DNA from: CALBPI01 sp038521865
GTDB lineage: Bacteria > Pseudomonadota > Gammaproteobacteria > Steroidobacterales > Woeseiaceae
NCBI GenBank assembly: GCA_038521865.1
Contig: JBCBKO010000007.1
Coordinates: 1-64,000, forward strand
Length of the DNA: 64,000 bases
Direction of reading: 5' to 3'
A program made the translations under genes and the position numbers. Shown piece after piece: positions 7,766 to 15,922 of this stretch (positions within the stretch are counted from its first letter, which is position 1; every line of letters starts with the position of its first letter). The notes under the pieces were generated by a model. That model searched no databases and was not told the DNA's origin. It worked only from the letters and a program-made list of their open reading frames with translations.

Positions 7766-8815
7766 ATGACCTGTGTCCTTGGCATAGAAACCAGCTGCGA
7801 CGAAACCGGTGTAGCGATCTACGACACGACGGCGGGCCTGCGGGCGCATCAGCTGTACAGTCAGATCGATCGGCATGCGGAGTACGGTGGCGTGGTGCCG
7901 GAGCTCGCCTCGCGTGATCACCTGTCGAAACTCGCGCCCATGGTCGCGGAGACGTTGGAAGAGGCGGGCATGTCGCCCGAGTCGTTGGATGCAGTCGCCT
8001 ACACCGCGGGCCCCGGCCTGATCGGCGCGCTCCTCGTCGGGGCCAGTTTCGCGGCAGGGTATGCGCGTGCGATCGGGAAGCCGTTGGTGCCGGTCCATCA
8101 CATGGAGGCGCATCTATTGGCGCCGATGCTCGACACTGAGGCGCCAGATTTTCCGTTTGTGGCGCTACTCGTCTCAGGCGGACACTCGATGCTTGTCGAT
8201 GTTCGCGCGCTCGGAGATTATGAGGTGATTGGCAACACACTCGACGACGCCGCGGGCGAGGCGTTTGACAAGACCGCGAAGTTGCTGGGTTTGCCGTACC
8301 CGGGTGGACCTGCACTTGCGGCGTTGGCAGAGGACGGCGACCCCACGCGCTTCGCACTGCCGCGCCCGATGATGTCGCGCCCGGGCATCGACTTCAGTTT
8401 CTCAGGCCTGAAGACTGCGGTGCTGATGTGTGTCCGAGATCTGCAAGGCATCGCGCGTGATGCATCACCGCGCCCGGGAGATACCCTGGCGCCGCAAGAT
8501 CGCGCGGATCTCGCTGCTTCATTCCAGGCGGCCATGGTCGACACGCTGGCCGGGAAGTGTCTGCGTGCTTTAGATCAGACGGCGCGCGCGACGCTGGTGG
8601 TCGCCGGCGGCGTGGGTGCCAATCGACGTTTGCGTGAGGTCTTGCGCGCGCGATGTGAGGAGCGCGACGCCACGGTGTTCTACCCGCCGATGCAATACTG
8701 TACGGACAACGGTGCGATGATTGCGTTGGCGGGCGCGCTGCGTAGCGACCTTGCCACCCATGACTACACCATTCGCGCGACGCCGCGCTGGTCGATAGGA
8801 GCGGCGATGCCATGA
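7766..8815 (+). CDS. tsaD: tRNA N6-adenosine threonylcarbamoyltransferase TsaD
   Basis: Transfers threonylcarbamoyl to A37 of ANN-decoding tRNAs, with TsaB/TsaE. The ASKHA-fold signature is complete: GIETSCDETGVAIYD at the N-terminus, AYTAGPGLIGALLVG, the metal-binding HMEAH (H112, H116), FVALLVSGGHSML, GEAFDKTAKLLGLPYPGG and VVAGGVGANRRLR. Its 349 residues are the normal length. It is divergent from rpsU, and its stop overlaps the folB start (ATGA). Confidence 0.97.
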   Translation: MTCVLGIETSCDETGVAIYDTTAGLRAHQLYSQIDRHAEYGGVVPELASRDHLSKLAPMVAETLEEAGMSPESLDAVAYTAGPGLIGALLVGASFAAGYARAIGKPLVPVHHMEAHLLAPMLDTEAPDFPFVALLVSGGHSMLVDVRALGDYEVIGNTLDDAAGEAFDKTAKLLGLPYPGGPALAALAEDGDPTRFALPRPMMSRPGIDFSFSGLKTAVLMCVRDLQGIARDASPRPGDTLAPQDRADLAASFQAAMVDTLAGKCLRALDQTARATLVVAGGVGANRRLREVLRARCEERDATVFYPPMQYCTDNGAMIALAGALRSDLATHDYTIRATPRWSIGAAMP

Positions 8816-9180
8816 ACCCTGACTTCGACATTGTGAAAGTCACTGGTCTGAAGGTGGCTGCGGTGATTGGCGTGTGGACGTGGGAGCGTGAGATCGAGCA
8901 GTCCTTGATCATCGACCTTGAGATGGCCACCGATACACGCGCTGCGGCAGCCTCCGATGCCTTGGATGATGCGTTGAACTACGCGGCGGTTTCCGAGTCG
9001 GTTATTGAGTATGTGCGCGCGGCGAAGCCCAAGCTCATTGAGGTGTTGGCTGAGGGCATCGCCGAGTTGGTCCTAGGTGATGAGCGTGTCTATGGCGTCG
9101 GCGTGCAGGTTCGCAAACCGGGCGCAGTTCAAGCGGCCGAGTCGATTGCTGTCTCCATATGGCGTCAGTCGGGGGCGTGA
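8812..9180 (+). CDS. folB: Dihydroneopterin aldolase FolB
   Basis: Converts 7,8-dihydroneopterin to 6-hydroxymethyl-dihydropterin in folate synthesis. The 122-residue tunnel-fold protein shows the family pattern: VTGLKVAAVIGVWTWEREIEQSLIIDLEM, NYAAVSESVIEYV, LIEVLAEGIAELVL and VQVRKPGAV, including the catalytic Lys of RKPGA and Glu near LIEVLAE. Translationally coupled to tsaD by a 4-bp overlap. The tsaD-folB neighbourhood is common in gammaproteobacteria. Confidence 0.93.
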   Translation: MNPDFDIVKVTGLKVAAVIGVWTWEREIEQSLIIDLEMATDTRAAAASDALDDALNYAAVSESVIEYVRAAKPKLIEVLAEGIAELVLGDERVYGVGVQVRKPGAVQAAESIAVSIWRQSGA

Positions 9181-9281
9181 TTAGCATCACAGATCGACCG
9201 TTCAGGCGCTGTCGAGCGGCGATTCAGCGGCGAATCACGGTATTATTCCAACTTGAATTTGCGTTTGGAAAGGGGCGGCCG

Positions 9282-10643
9282 ATGAGACGGCACACAGCAA
9301 AACTCATTACGATTCTGGTCTCTGCATTGGGCGTTGTCGCATGCGGTGGGGGCAGCGGCGGTGGCGCCTTCGGCAATAACGTCGGCAACGGCACAACGGA
9401 TTGCTCGATTTCCGGGCAGAACCAGTTCGTCCTCAGCACGATGCAGGATGTCTATCTCTACGATGACCAACTGCCGACCGTGAACATCGCTGATTTCTCC
9501 TCGCCGGAAGCCCTGCTCGAGCGGCTGGTTCGCGACGTTGACGTCACACCTGAGGATCCCGGTAATCCGATACCCGACGCATTCAGCTTTATTGATTCTG
9601 CAGCGGCAGATTCCGCCTTCTTCAACGAAGGTGAAACGGTGGGGTACGGATTCGTTGCCACTCGTCTGACCAACGACGAGCTGCGTATTTCCCGCGTGAT
9701 CGCGGGTAGCCCAGCAGCGTTCGGCACGCTGTCTCGAGGCCAGCAATTCGTAGCCATCAATGGCCGGTCGATCGCTGAAATCGACGCAGCAGAAGGCTTC
9801 GGTGCGGCGCTCGGGCCCCAGGAGGTCGGCGTGACGCGCACGTTCAGGATGCGCCGGTTAGATGGCTCTGAATACGACGTCGACCTGACGCGAGAAGTGA
9901 TCACCATCGACCCCATCCCGCAGATCCGAACCTACATCGTTGATGGCGCGACCTACGGCTATATCGAATTCACGACGTTCATTTCCACCGCTGCGGTCGA
10001 ACTCGAAGACGCGTTCAACCAGTTCAACAACGCCGGCATCACCGACGTCATTATCGACTTGCGTTATAACGGCGGTGGTCTCGTCAGTATCGCCGACCTG
10101 CTGGGCGACTACCTCGGCGGTGCAATCGCGGAAGGGGAAGTGTTCTCCGAGACCCGGTTCAATGACAACAACGTCGCGAGCAACTCTATCGAGTTTTTCC
10201 AGCGGTTGACGAGCTCAGCCAATCTGTCCCGCGTTGTATTCATTACGACCCGAGGAAGTGCGTCGGCGAGCGAGTTGGTGATCAACAGCATGGAGCCGCA
10301 CGTGCAGGTCGATCTCGTCGGGACGCGGACGTTCGGCAAGCCTGTGGGTCAGATTGGGGCGATCTTCTGCGAGAAAATCCTGAGGCCAACGGCATTTGAG
10401 ACGGTGAACAGTCTCGGCGAAGGGCGCTACTTCAACGGGATTCCTGTCGACTGTGATGCCGCGGATGATCTGCTATTGCCAACCGGTGATCCGCAAGAGG
10501 CTTCGTTGGCGGCGGCGTTGTCATTGTTGTCGACGGGCAATTGTCCGGTATCGACGACGGTGAATGAAGTGCAGGGTCCGATCGCACCGTTCGCACCGCC
10601 CGAGCCTACGACGACCGCACAACGCGAAGCCTACGTCTGGTAG
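9282..10643 (+). CDS. S41 (C-terminal processing) peptidase, lipoprotein
   Basis: 454-residue secreted protease. The N-terminus MRRHTAKLITILVSALGVVAC is a lipoprotein signal with C21, followed by a Gly/Ser linker, so it is probably anchored at a membrane facing the periplasm or surface. A PDZ-like domain (about 115-205: VGYGFVATRL, ISRVIAGSPAAFG, INGRSI) precedes the S41 catalytic domain: YIEFTTF, VIIDLRYNGGG, VVFITTRGSASASE with the nucleophilic Ser (about 326-330), and TFGKPVGQ with the Lys (K353). The start is ATG 9282 with a GGAAAGGGG Shine-Dalgarno; upstream in-frame sequence overlaps folB and lacks signal character. The substrate is unknown. Confidence 0.88.
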   Translation: MRRHTAKLITILVSALGVVACGGGSGGGAFGNNVGNGTTDCSISGQNQFVLSTMQDVYLYDDQLPTVNIADFSSPEALLERLVRDVDVTPEDPGNPIPDAFSFIDSAAADSAFFNEGETVGYGFVATRLTNDELRISRVIAGSPAAFGTLSRGQQFVAINGRSIAEIDAAEGFGAALGPQEVGVTRTFRMRRLDGSEYDVDLTREVITIDPIPQIRTYIVDGATYGYIEFTTFISTAAVELEDAFNQFNNAGITDVIIDLRYNGGGLVSIADLLGDYLGGAIAEGEVFSETRFNDNNVASNSIEFFQRLTSSANLSRVVFITTRGSASASELVINSMEPHVQVDLVGTRTFGKPVGQIGAIFCEKILRPTAFETVNSLGEGRYFNGIPVDCDAADDLLLPTGDPQEASLAAALSLLSTGNCPVSTTVNEVQGPIAPFAPPEPTTTAQREAYVW

Positions 10644-10650
10644 GCGGCAA

Positions 10651-11832
10651 GTGAGTCCTCCGGCAGGCACCGGTCTGCCGGTAGCTGACACAGCGACAGC
10701 GGAGCATTCGCGAAGCGTTCAGGCAGCTGTCGCGCAAGCGATTAACGATGCGGGCGGAAGCCTGAGTTTTGCGCAGTACATGCAGTTCGTTTTGTACGAA
10801 CCCGGCCTCGGTTACTACAGCGCGGGCAGCAGAAAGCTCGGACCCAGTGGCGATTTCACTACCGCACCGGAGTCGTCGCCGCTCTTCGCGCAGGTGCTGG
10901 CCACCCAGTGTGAGCAGGTCCTGACCGCGCTCGAGAGTGGCAGTATCGTGGAGTTCGGTGCGGGCAGCGGTGCGCTGGCATCGGAACTCTTGGCCGCACT
11001 CGCAGATCCCGCGTTGTTAGAGCACTACTACATCGTTGAGGTCAGCGCCGATTTGCGCGAACGTCAACGCGAGCGCATTGGCCACTTGGACAGCGCATTA
11101 GCCGACAAGGTCGTATGGGTGTCTGATCCTAAATCGTTGTCGGTTCGCGGTGTCGTCATTGCGAACGAAGTGCTGGACGCAGTCCCGACAGAGCGGTTTC
11201 GGATTGGCGAGAATGGCAAGGTCCAGCAACAGCGCGTTGTATTGTCAGACGCTGGTGACCTTAGCCCTGTCTGGGCGGCGGCACCGGTCGAGCTTAGCCG
11301 GAGCGTGCGGACACTCACAGAGGATCATGGCATTTCGTTGTTCGAGGGTTACACCAGCGAAGTCAATCACCTCGCGCCTGCGGTTGCTGAGACCATGGCA
11401 GCGACGCTGGAGCGCGGCGTGTTGCTGATCTCCGATTACGGCTACGGGCGACGCGAGTACTATTCTCCGGAGCGTACGGACGGCACCTTGATCTGCTTTT
11501 TCCGACATCATGCGCATGCCGACCCATTCATCTTGCCCGGCGTTCAGGACATCACGGCTTGGGTCGACTTCAGTCGCATTGCGGAGACCCTCGATGCTAT
11601 GGATTTGGCCTACTGTGGCTTCACAACGCAAGCGGCCTTTTTGCTGGCGGGTGGACTGCCGGAGCGATTCGCGCAGCTCGACGGCGAGCGTCAGGCTGCA
11701 TTGTCGAACGGTGTCAAAACACTCACACTGCCAGGCGAGATGGGTGAGCGTTTCAAATTTCTCGGATTCTCCCGCGACTTCCCGGAGTCATTAAGCGGCT
11801 TTTCGGGTCGCGACTACGGTCGGCTGTTATGA
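10651..11832 (+). CDS. SAM-dependent methyltransferase, MidA/NDUFAF7 family
   Basis: 393-residue class I methyltransferase of the DUF185/MidA family, whose eukaryotic members (NDUFAF7) methylate an arginine of complex I. Visible landmarks: LSFAQYMQFVLYEPGLGYYS, GDFTTAPESSPLFAQVLA, the SAM-binding VEFGAGSGALASELL, IVEVSADLRERQRERI, GVVIANEVLDAVP, and LISDYGYGRREYY. The start is GTG 10651, 7 nt after the protease stop and preceded by AGGCGG; homology begins shortly after. It overlaps uppP by 4 bp. The bacterial substrate is not established. A second complex-I-associated family (NDUFA9-like) is at 14937. Confidence 0.88.
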   Translation: MSPPAGTGLPVADTATAEHSRSVQAAVAQAINDAGGSLSFAQYMQFVLYEPGLGYYSAGSRKLGPSGDFTTAPESSPLFAQVLATQCEQVLTALESGSIVEFGAGSGALASELLAALADPALLEHYYIVEVSADLRERQRERIGHLDSALADKVVWVSDPKSLSVRGVVIANEVLDAVPTERFRIGENGKVQQQRVVLSDAGDLSPVWAAAPVELSRSVRTLTEDHGISLFEGYTSEVNHLAPAVAETMAATLERGVLLISDYGYGRREYYSPERTDGTLICFFRHHAHADPFILPGVQDITAWVDFSRIAETLDAMDLAYCGFTTQAAFLLAGGLPERFAQLDGERQAALSNGVKTLTLPGEMGERFKFLGFSRDFPESLSGFSGRDYGRLL

Positions 11833-12629
11833 GTCTGGTTGAGATCATCGTTCTTGCCATCGTGCAGGGCATGACCGAGTTCCTGCCGGTATCGAGCAGC
11901 GGCCACTTGATCCTGGTGCCGGCGCTCTTTGGCTGGGAAGACCAGGGTCTCGCGTTCGACGTTGCTGTTCATGTCGGAACGCTGCTTGCGGTCGTCGCTT
12001 ACTTCCGCGTGGAGCTTGCGCAAATGACGCTCGCAGTTCTTAAGCTGGGTCGCGGCGATCAGACGACCCAGGAACACTTCCGACTCGCGTTGCTGATTGT
12101 GCTGGCAACCATTCCCGTCGGTCTCGCCGGTTTGTTCGGGCGAGATGCGATCGAGACGTATCTGCGCAGTCCGGTACTGATCGCTGCGACGACCGCTGTA
12201 TTCGGCGTGCTCTTGTGGGTTTCTTCGCGTTGGATGGCCGGCACGCGGAGCGTTACCCGCATTGGCGTAGTCGATGCGTTGGTCATCGGTACCGGACAAG
12301 CACTCGCGCTGGTGCCGGGCACATCGCGCTCGGGCATCACGATGACAATGGGCATGGCCAGAGGACTGTCCGCAGATGCGGCCGCGCGGTTCTCCTTTCT
12401 CATGTCGATACCAGTGATCGTGCTCGCTGGTGGTTGGGAGGCACTGAAGTTGGCGCGCTCCGAGGTGTCGGTTGATGTGACCGCAATCGCACTCGGCACT
12501 TTGGTATCTGCGTTGTTTGCCTACGCAACGATCGCCTTTTTTCTGAAGGTGCTTGCACGCATCGGCATGCTCGGCTTCATGGTCTATCGCCTGGCATTGG
12601 CCGCTGTCATCCTCTACGTATTCGCCTGA
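11829..12629 (+). CDS. uppP: Undecaprenyl-diphosphatase UppP (BacA)
   Basis: Integral membrane enzyme that dephosphorylates undecaprenyl pyrophosphate to recycle the lipid carrier for peptidoglycan and LPS. The family motifs are intact: EFLPVSSSGHLILV near the N-terminus, and LALVPGTSRSGITMTMGM in the second half, containing the catalytic Glu/Ser/Arg. About eight hydrophobic segments over 266 residues. The start overlaps the upstream methyltransferase (ATGA). Its 3' end overlaps the convergent cca gene by 16 bp. Confidence 0.96.
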   Translation: MSLVEIIVLAIVQGMTEFLPVSSSGHLILVPALFGWEDQGLAFDVAVHVGTLLAVVAYFRVELAQMTLAVLKLGRGDQTTQEHFRLALLIVLATIPVGLAGLFGRDAIETYLRSPVLIAATTAVFGVLLWVSSRWMAGTRSVTRIGVVDALVIGTGQALALVPGTSRSGITMTMGMARGLSADAAARFSFLMSIPVIVLAGGWEALKLARSEVSVDVTAIALGTLVSALFAYATIAFFLKVLARIGMLGFMVYRLALAAVILYVFA

Positions 12630-13858
12630 CGGTACGCTCGCAGCTTCTGGATTCGTGCGGCCCTGAGCGCTTCACCAAAAGCTGCACCGGTGACCCCGGT
12701 CTTGGCAATCTCTGCGGTGTCGACGTCATTGGCGGCCGCAAGCGCGCCCCGAAGAAAATCGGCTTGTGGGTAATCGCGGTTTTCAAGACCGGTTCGACCC
12801 CGGGCGTCTGCGATGCACGCCTCCAGAAATCGCTCCAGATGACCGGCATCGCGCAATGCGCCTAATTCCGTCAGCAACTTGAGCAAGGTCTGAGGGCGCA
12901 GCACCAGCGCCGTGTGCGCATGCAGGTGGAACCGTGCCACGTTGGTGGCGAGCGCGATCCATTGTTTGGGCGCCCGCAATCGCTCACCGACTTGCGCGGC
13001 AAGTCGAGCACTGCTTGCTTCGTGGCCATGGTGCTTGGGCAACAGCTCAGCCGGTGTTTCCGCCTTGCCGAGATCATGTAGTAAGACCGCGAAACGGACC
13101 GGTCCACTGAAGCCCTGATCTGCTGCGTAGTCGATCGCAAGCAGCGTATGCAGTCCAGAGTCGATCTCCGGATGCCACTGCTCTGGTTGTGGCACGCCGA
13201 ATAGTGCATCGATTTCCGGTAACAGCACTTTCAACGCACCGCACGTGCGCAGCGTTTCGATGAACACCGATGGCTTGCTGCTCATCAGCGCGCGGCTGAG
13301 CTCGCTCCATACGCGTTCGGGCGAGAGCGATTTGAGCTCGCCGCTTTGCGAGATTTCACGCATGAGGTTTTCGGTCTCTGGTGCCAGCGTAAACCCGAGA
13401 GGTGCGAGTCTCGCTGCGAAGCGTGCGACACGAAGTACTCTCAGCGGATCCTCCGAAAACGCAGGGCCGATGTGTCGCAGCACTCGCGCTTCGAGGTCAT
13501 CTTTCCCACCGCACGGATCGACGAGCTTCCCGTCCGGTGTTTGCGCAATCGCGTTAATGGTCAAATCACGCCGCGTGAGGTCCTCTTCGAGCGTGACCGA
13601 CGCCGACGTATCGAATGCGAATGCTTGATGGCCGACACCGGTCTTGCGCTCGGTCCTCGCCAGCGCGTACTCCTCGCCGGTTTTTGGGTGCAGGAACACT
13701 GGAAAGTCATTGCCCACTTGTTTAAACCCCCGGGCGAGCATGTTATCGGGCGTTGCGCCGACAACCACCCAATCATGCTCGACAACGGGCAGCTCGAGCA
13801 GCGCATCGCGAACGGCGCCACCGACGAGATAGACATTCAGATCATCGAGTACGGACAT
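12614..13858 (-). CDS. cca: Multifunctional CCA protein (tRNA nucleotidyltransferase)
   Basis: Adds or repairs the 3' CCA of tRNAs. The N-terminal nucleotidyltransferase has VYLVGGAVRDALLELPVVEHDWVVVG, DFPVFLHPKTGEEYALARTERK and EDLTRRDLTINAIA. A C-terminal HD domain (LLHDLGKAETP, HH near 258) gives the phosphohydrolase activity typical of gammaproteobacterial Cca. Length about 414 residues fits. ATG 13858 is used; the frame opens at a TTG two codons earlier. No Shine-Dalgarno precedes it, but TACACT ends 6 nt upstream, so the mRNA may be leaderless. Confidence 0.96.
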   Translation of the reverse strand: MSVLDDLNVYLVGGAVRDALLELPVVEHDWVVVGATPDNMLARGFKQVGNDFPVFLHPKTGEEYALARTERKTGVGHQAFAFDTSASVTLEEDLTRRDLTINAIAQTPDGKLVDPCGGKDDLEARVLRHIGPAFSEDPLRVLRVARFAARLAPLGFTLAPETENLMREISQSGELKSLSPERVWSELSRALMSSKPSVFIETLRTCGALKVLLPEIDALFGVPQPEQWHPEIDSGLHTLLAIDYAADQGFSGPVRFAVLLHDLGKAETPAELLPKHHGHEASSARLAAQVGERLRAPKQWIALATNVARFHLHAHTALVLRPQTLLKLLTELGALRDAGHLERFLEACIADARGRTGLENRDYPQADFLRGALAAANDVDTAEIAKTGVTGAAFGEALRAARIQKLRAYRQANT

Positions 13859-13864
13859 GCGCAA

Positions 13865-13870
13865 AGTGTA
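13865..13870 (-). promoter_or_regulatory. -10 box (TACACT) 6 nt before the cca start
   Basis: Minus-strand TACACT is separated from the cca ATG by TTGCGC. There is no Shine-Dalgarno. It mirrors the divergent TACACT box at 13903 for the neighbouring gene. Confidence 0.45.
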
Positions 13871-13902
13871 CCGATTTGAACGGATTGCGGTGAGCTTCGC
13901 GC

Positions 13903-13908
13903 TACACT
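13903..13908 (+). promoter_or_regulatory. -10 box (TACACT) 6 nt before the aminopeptidase start
   Basis: TACACT followed by CCGGAC and the ATG at 13915, the same 6-nt spacing as on the opposite strand for cca. The short 56-bp divergent region therefore holds two facing leaderless-type promoters. Confidence 0.45.
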
Positions 13909-13914
13909 CCGGAC

Positions 13915-14940
13915 ATGCCGCCGCACCAATTCCATCGAGTCCTAAGACGCCTATTCATCCTGTTTCAGCTCGGCCTACTCGGTGGTTGCTATTACGTACA
14001 GGCGGCGCAGGGCCAGTGGGCGATTTCGCGAGCCGCAGAGCCGGTACCGGCTGTCATCGACGATCCGACAACGCCTGAAGCGCTGCAGGAGCGATTGGCG
14101 CTCACGCAGGAGGCGCTCACTTTCGCGCACACAGAGCTCGGACTGCCGGACAACGGGAGCTACCGGCGCTACGTCGATCTACAACGCGACTTTGTCGTTA
14201 TGAATGTGTTTGCCACGCCTGCGATGTCGCTCAGCCCAAAAACGTGGTGCTATCCGTTTGTCGGGTGCGTGGCCTATCGTGGCTACTTCAAAGCCGAGGC
14301 GGCCGAGCAATACGCCGCCAAACTGTCGAACGCTGGCTACGATGTGTTTCTCGGTGAGGTTTCGGCCTACTCGACATTGGGGAATTTGAAAGACCCGTTA
14401 CTCAGTACGATGTTCCGACGTAGTGACGATAGCCTGATCTGGTTGTTGTTCCACGAAATGGCGCACCAGATCATTTATGTCGATAACGATACCGCCTTCA
14501 ACGAGTCATTCGCCTCTGCCGTAGCTGACGAAGGCTTGAAACGCTGGCGAGTCTCACGCGGGGAAACTCCGCCGCCGGTTACCCCTGAACGCAGCGCGCA
14601 GCGCACCGCCAAGCGTGAAGCGATTGAGCTTCTGAAGGGGCAACTCACCGAGCTCTATGAGCGCTCACAAGACGAACAATTAGTACTCCCGGCCAAGCAG
14701 GCGCTGTTTGCAGCGCTGGCAGATCAATGGCAGGAGGCAGGGTGGAGTGGTCGACCACCCGACAACAACGCGGCGTTGGTGCCGGCGCAGCTCTATGCCG
14801 ATCTCAGGCCGGCGTTTGCACGATTTCTCGAAGCGCAATGCGCCAATGATCTCGAGTGCTTCTATCAGCGCGTGATCGAGATGGGCGCGATGGATCGCGA
14901 GGCGCGACTCGCGGCTCTGAAAGCAGCCCCGTCGGACTAG
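13915..14940 (+). CDS. Putative aminopeptidase, DUF2265/Aminopeptidase_5 lipoprotein
   Basis: 341-residue predicted zinc peptidase. The signal peptide ends at a lipobox LGGC (Cys25), so it should be lipid-anchored. A zinc-binding HEMAH motif sits in WLLFHEMAHQIIYV, followed about 14 residues later by NESFASAVADEGLKRW, where the Glu is a likely third ligand. The conserved FVVMNVFATPAMSLSPKTWCYPFVGCVAYRGYF block is typical of the family. It converges with the NDUFA9-like gene, overlapping it by 4 bp. The peptide specificity is not known from sequence. Confidence 0.83.
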   Translation: MPPHQFHRVLRRLFILFQLGLLGGCYYVQAAQGQWAISRAAEPVPAVIDDPTTPEALQERLALTQEALTFAHTELGLPDNGSYRRYVDLQRDFVVMNVFATPAMSLSPKTWCYPFVGCVAYRGYFKAEAAEQYAAKLSNAGYDVFLGEVSAYSTLGNLKDPLLSTMFRRSDDSLIWLLFHEMAHQIIYVDNDTAFNESFASAVADEGLKRWRVSRGETPPPVTPERSAQRTAKREAIELLKGQLTELYERSQDEQLVLPAKQALFAALADQWQEAGWSGRPPDNNAALVPAQLYADLRPAFARFLEAQCANDLECFYQRVIEMGAMDREARLAALKAAPSD

Positions 14941-15893
14941 TGGTTGCGTCGAAGCCGGGCCAGCCGGGCTTTGTCGTTTTTGCCCTGCAAATACGTCGGC
15001 ACGATGGTCTCCATGGGCGTCGGACGGATTCCTAAACGCTCAAGGCCGTTGTCATCGCAAATGCTATGCACCATCAGCGACCGCAGGTTGTCGGTCGATA
15101 GGGGCTTGCCTGGCACAAAGTCGAAAATGGCCGCCTGAATTTTCGCTAGCGAATCAGGGAGGCCGATGATCCATCGCGTCAGCCCGAGTTGATCACGCAC
15201 ATACGTCACCAACTCTCGTAGGGAATACACTTTCGGCCCGCAGAGTTGATAGGTCTGACCGATCGTCGAACGGTCATCGAGTGCTTTCATAAATGCCTCG
15301 ACGACGTCGTCCACAAACACTGGCGCAAAGCGAGATGAGGGACGCGCCAGAGGCAGGAAAGGGGAGATTTTCAGCAGCTGCGCGAATCGGTTTATGAACG
15401 AATCACCCGCGCCGAATATGACCGATGGCTGGAATATCGTCCATTCAGGGGCGTCTTGCATGGACCGGATCGCGTCTTCCGCGAGACCTTTGCTCTTCAG
15501 GTAATCCGACGGGCCTTTTTTCGAATCTGCTTTCAGTGCACTCATCTGCAGGAAGCGTTTCACGCCCGCCTGTTTGGCAGCTTCCAGGGCCGTCTTCGTC
15601 AGCGCTTCGTGCGCCACGTAAAAGCCCTTGCCGCCGTGATGGCCCTGCTCGTTCAGGATGCCCACGAGATTGATGACCACATCCGCATCGACAAACAAAG
15701 GCACCAAGGCTTCGGGCTCATGCACGTTTGCCGTTACGAGCTTCACCCTTGGGGTGACCGCCATGCTGCGCGCACGCTCGCGGTTGCGTGTGGGCACAAT
15801 CACATTGTGGCCACGCTCCGCTAGCCGAGCGACCAATGATTGTCCTACAAAACCGGTGCCACCCAGCACCACGCACGTCGATTCTTTCACCAT
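14937..15893 (-). CDS. Complex I NDUFA9-like NAD(P)-binding oxidoreductase
   Basis: 318-residue atypical short-chain dehydrogenase/NAD-dependent epimerase. The N-terminal dinucleotide-binding motif is VVLGGTGFVGQSLVARL. Next come VKLVTANVHEP, DVVINLVGIL and FLQMSALKAD where SDRs have the catalytic region; YLKSKGLAED supplies a Y-x(3)-K-like arrangement shifted as in NDUFA9-type proteins. The start is ATG 15893 (AGGA 4 nt upstream); the longer frame runs into slt. It is the third gene of the degQ-slt operon. Bacterial function is unclear, perhaps a quinone- or membrane-linked dehydrogenase. Confidence 0.8.
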   Translation of the reverse strand: MVKESTCVVLGGTGFVGQSLVARLAERGHNVIVPTRNRERARSMAVTPRVKLVTANVHEPEALVPLFVDADVVINLVGILNEQGHHGGKGFYVAHEALTKTALEAAKQAGVKRFLQMSALKADSKKGPSDYLKSKGLAEDAIRSMQDAPEWTIFQPSVIFGAGDSFINRFAQLLKISPFLPLARPSSRFAPVFVDDVVEAFMKALDDRSTIGQTYQLCGPKVYSLRELVTYVRDQLGLTRWIIGLPDSLAKIQAAIFDFVPGKPLSTDNLRSLMVHSICDDNGLERLGIRPTPMETIVPTYLQGKNDKARLARLRRNH

Positions 15894-15922
15894 TGTTCCT
15901 GTTAGCGGCAAATCGCCCGCGA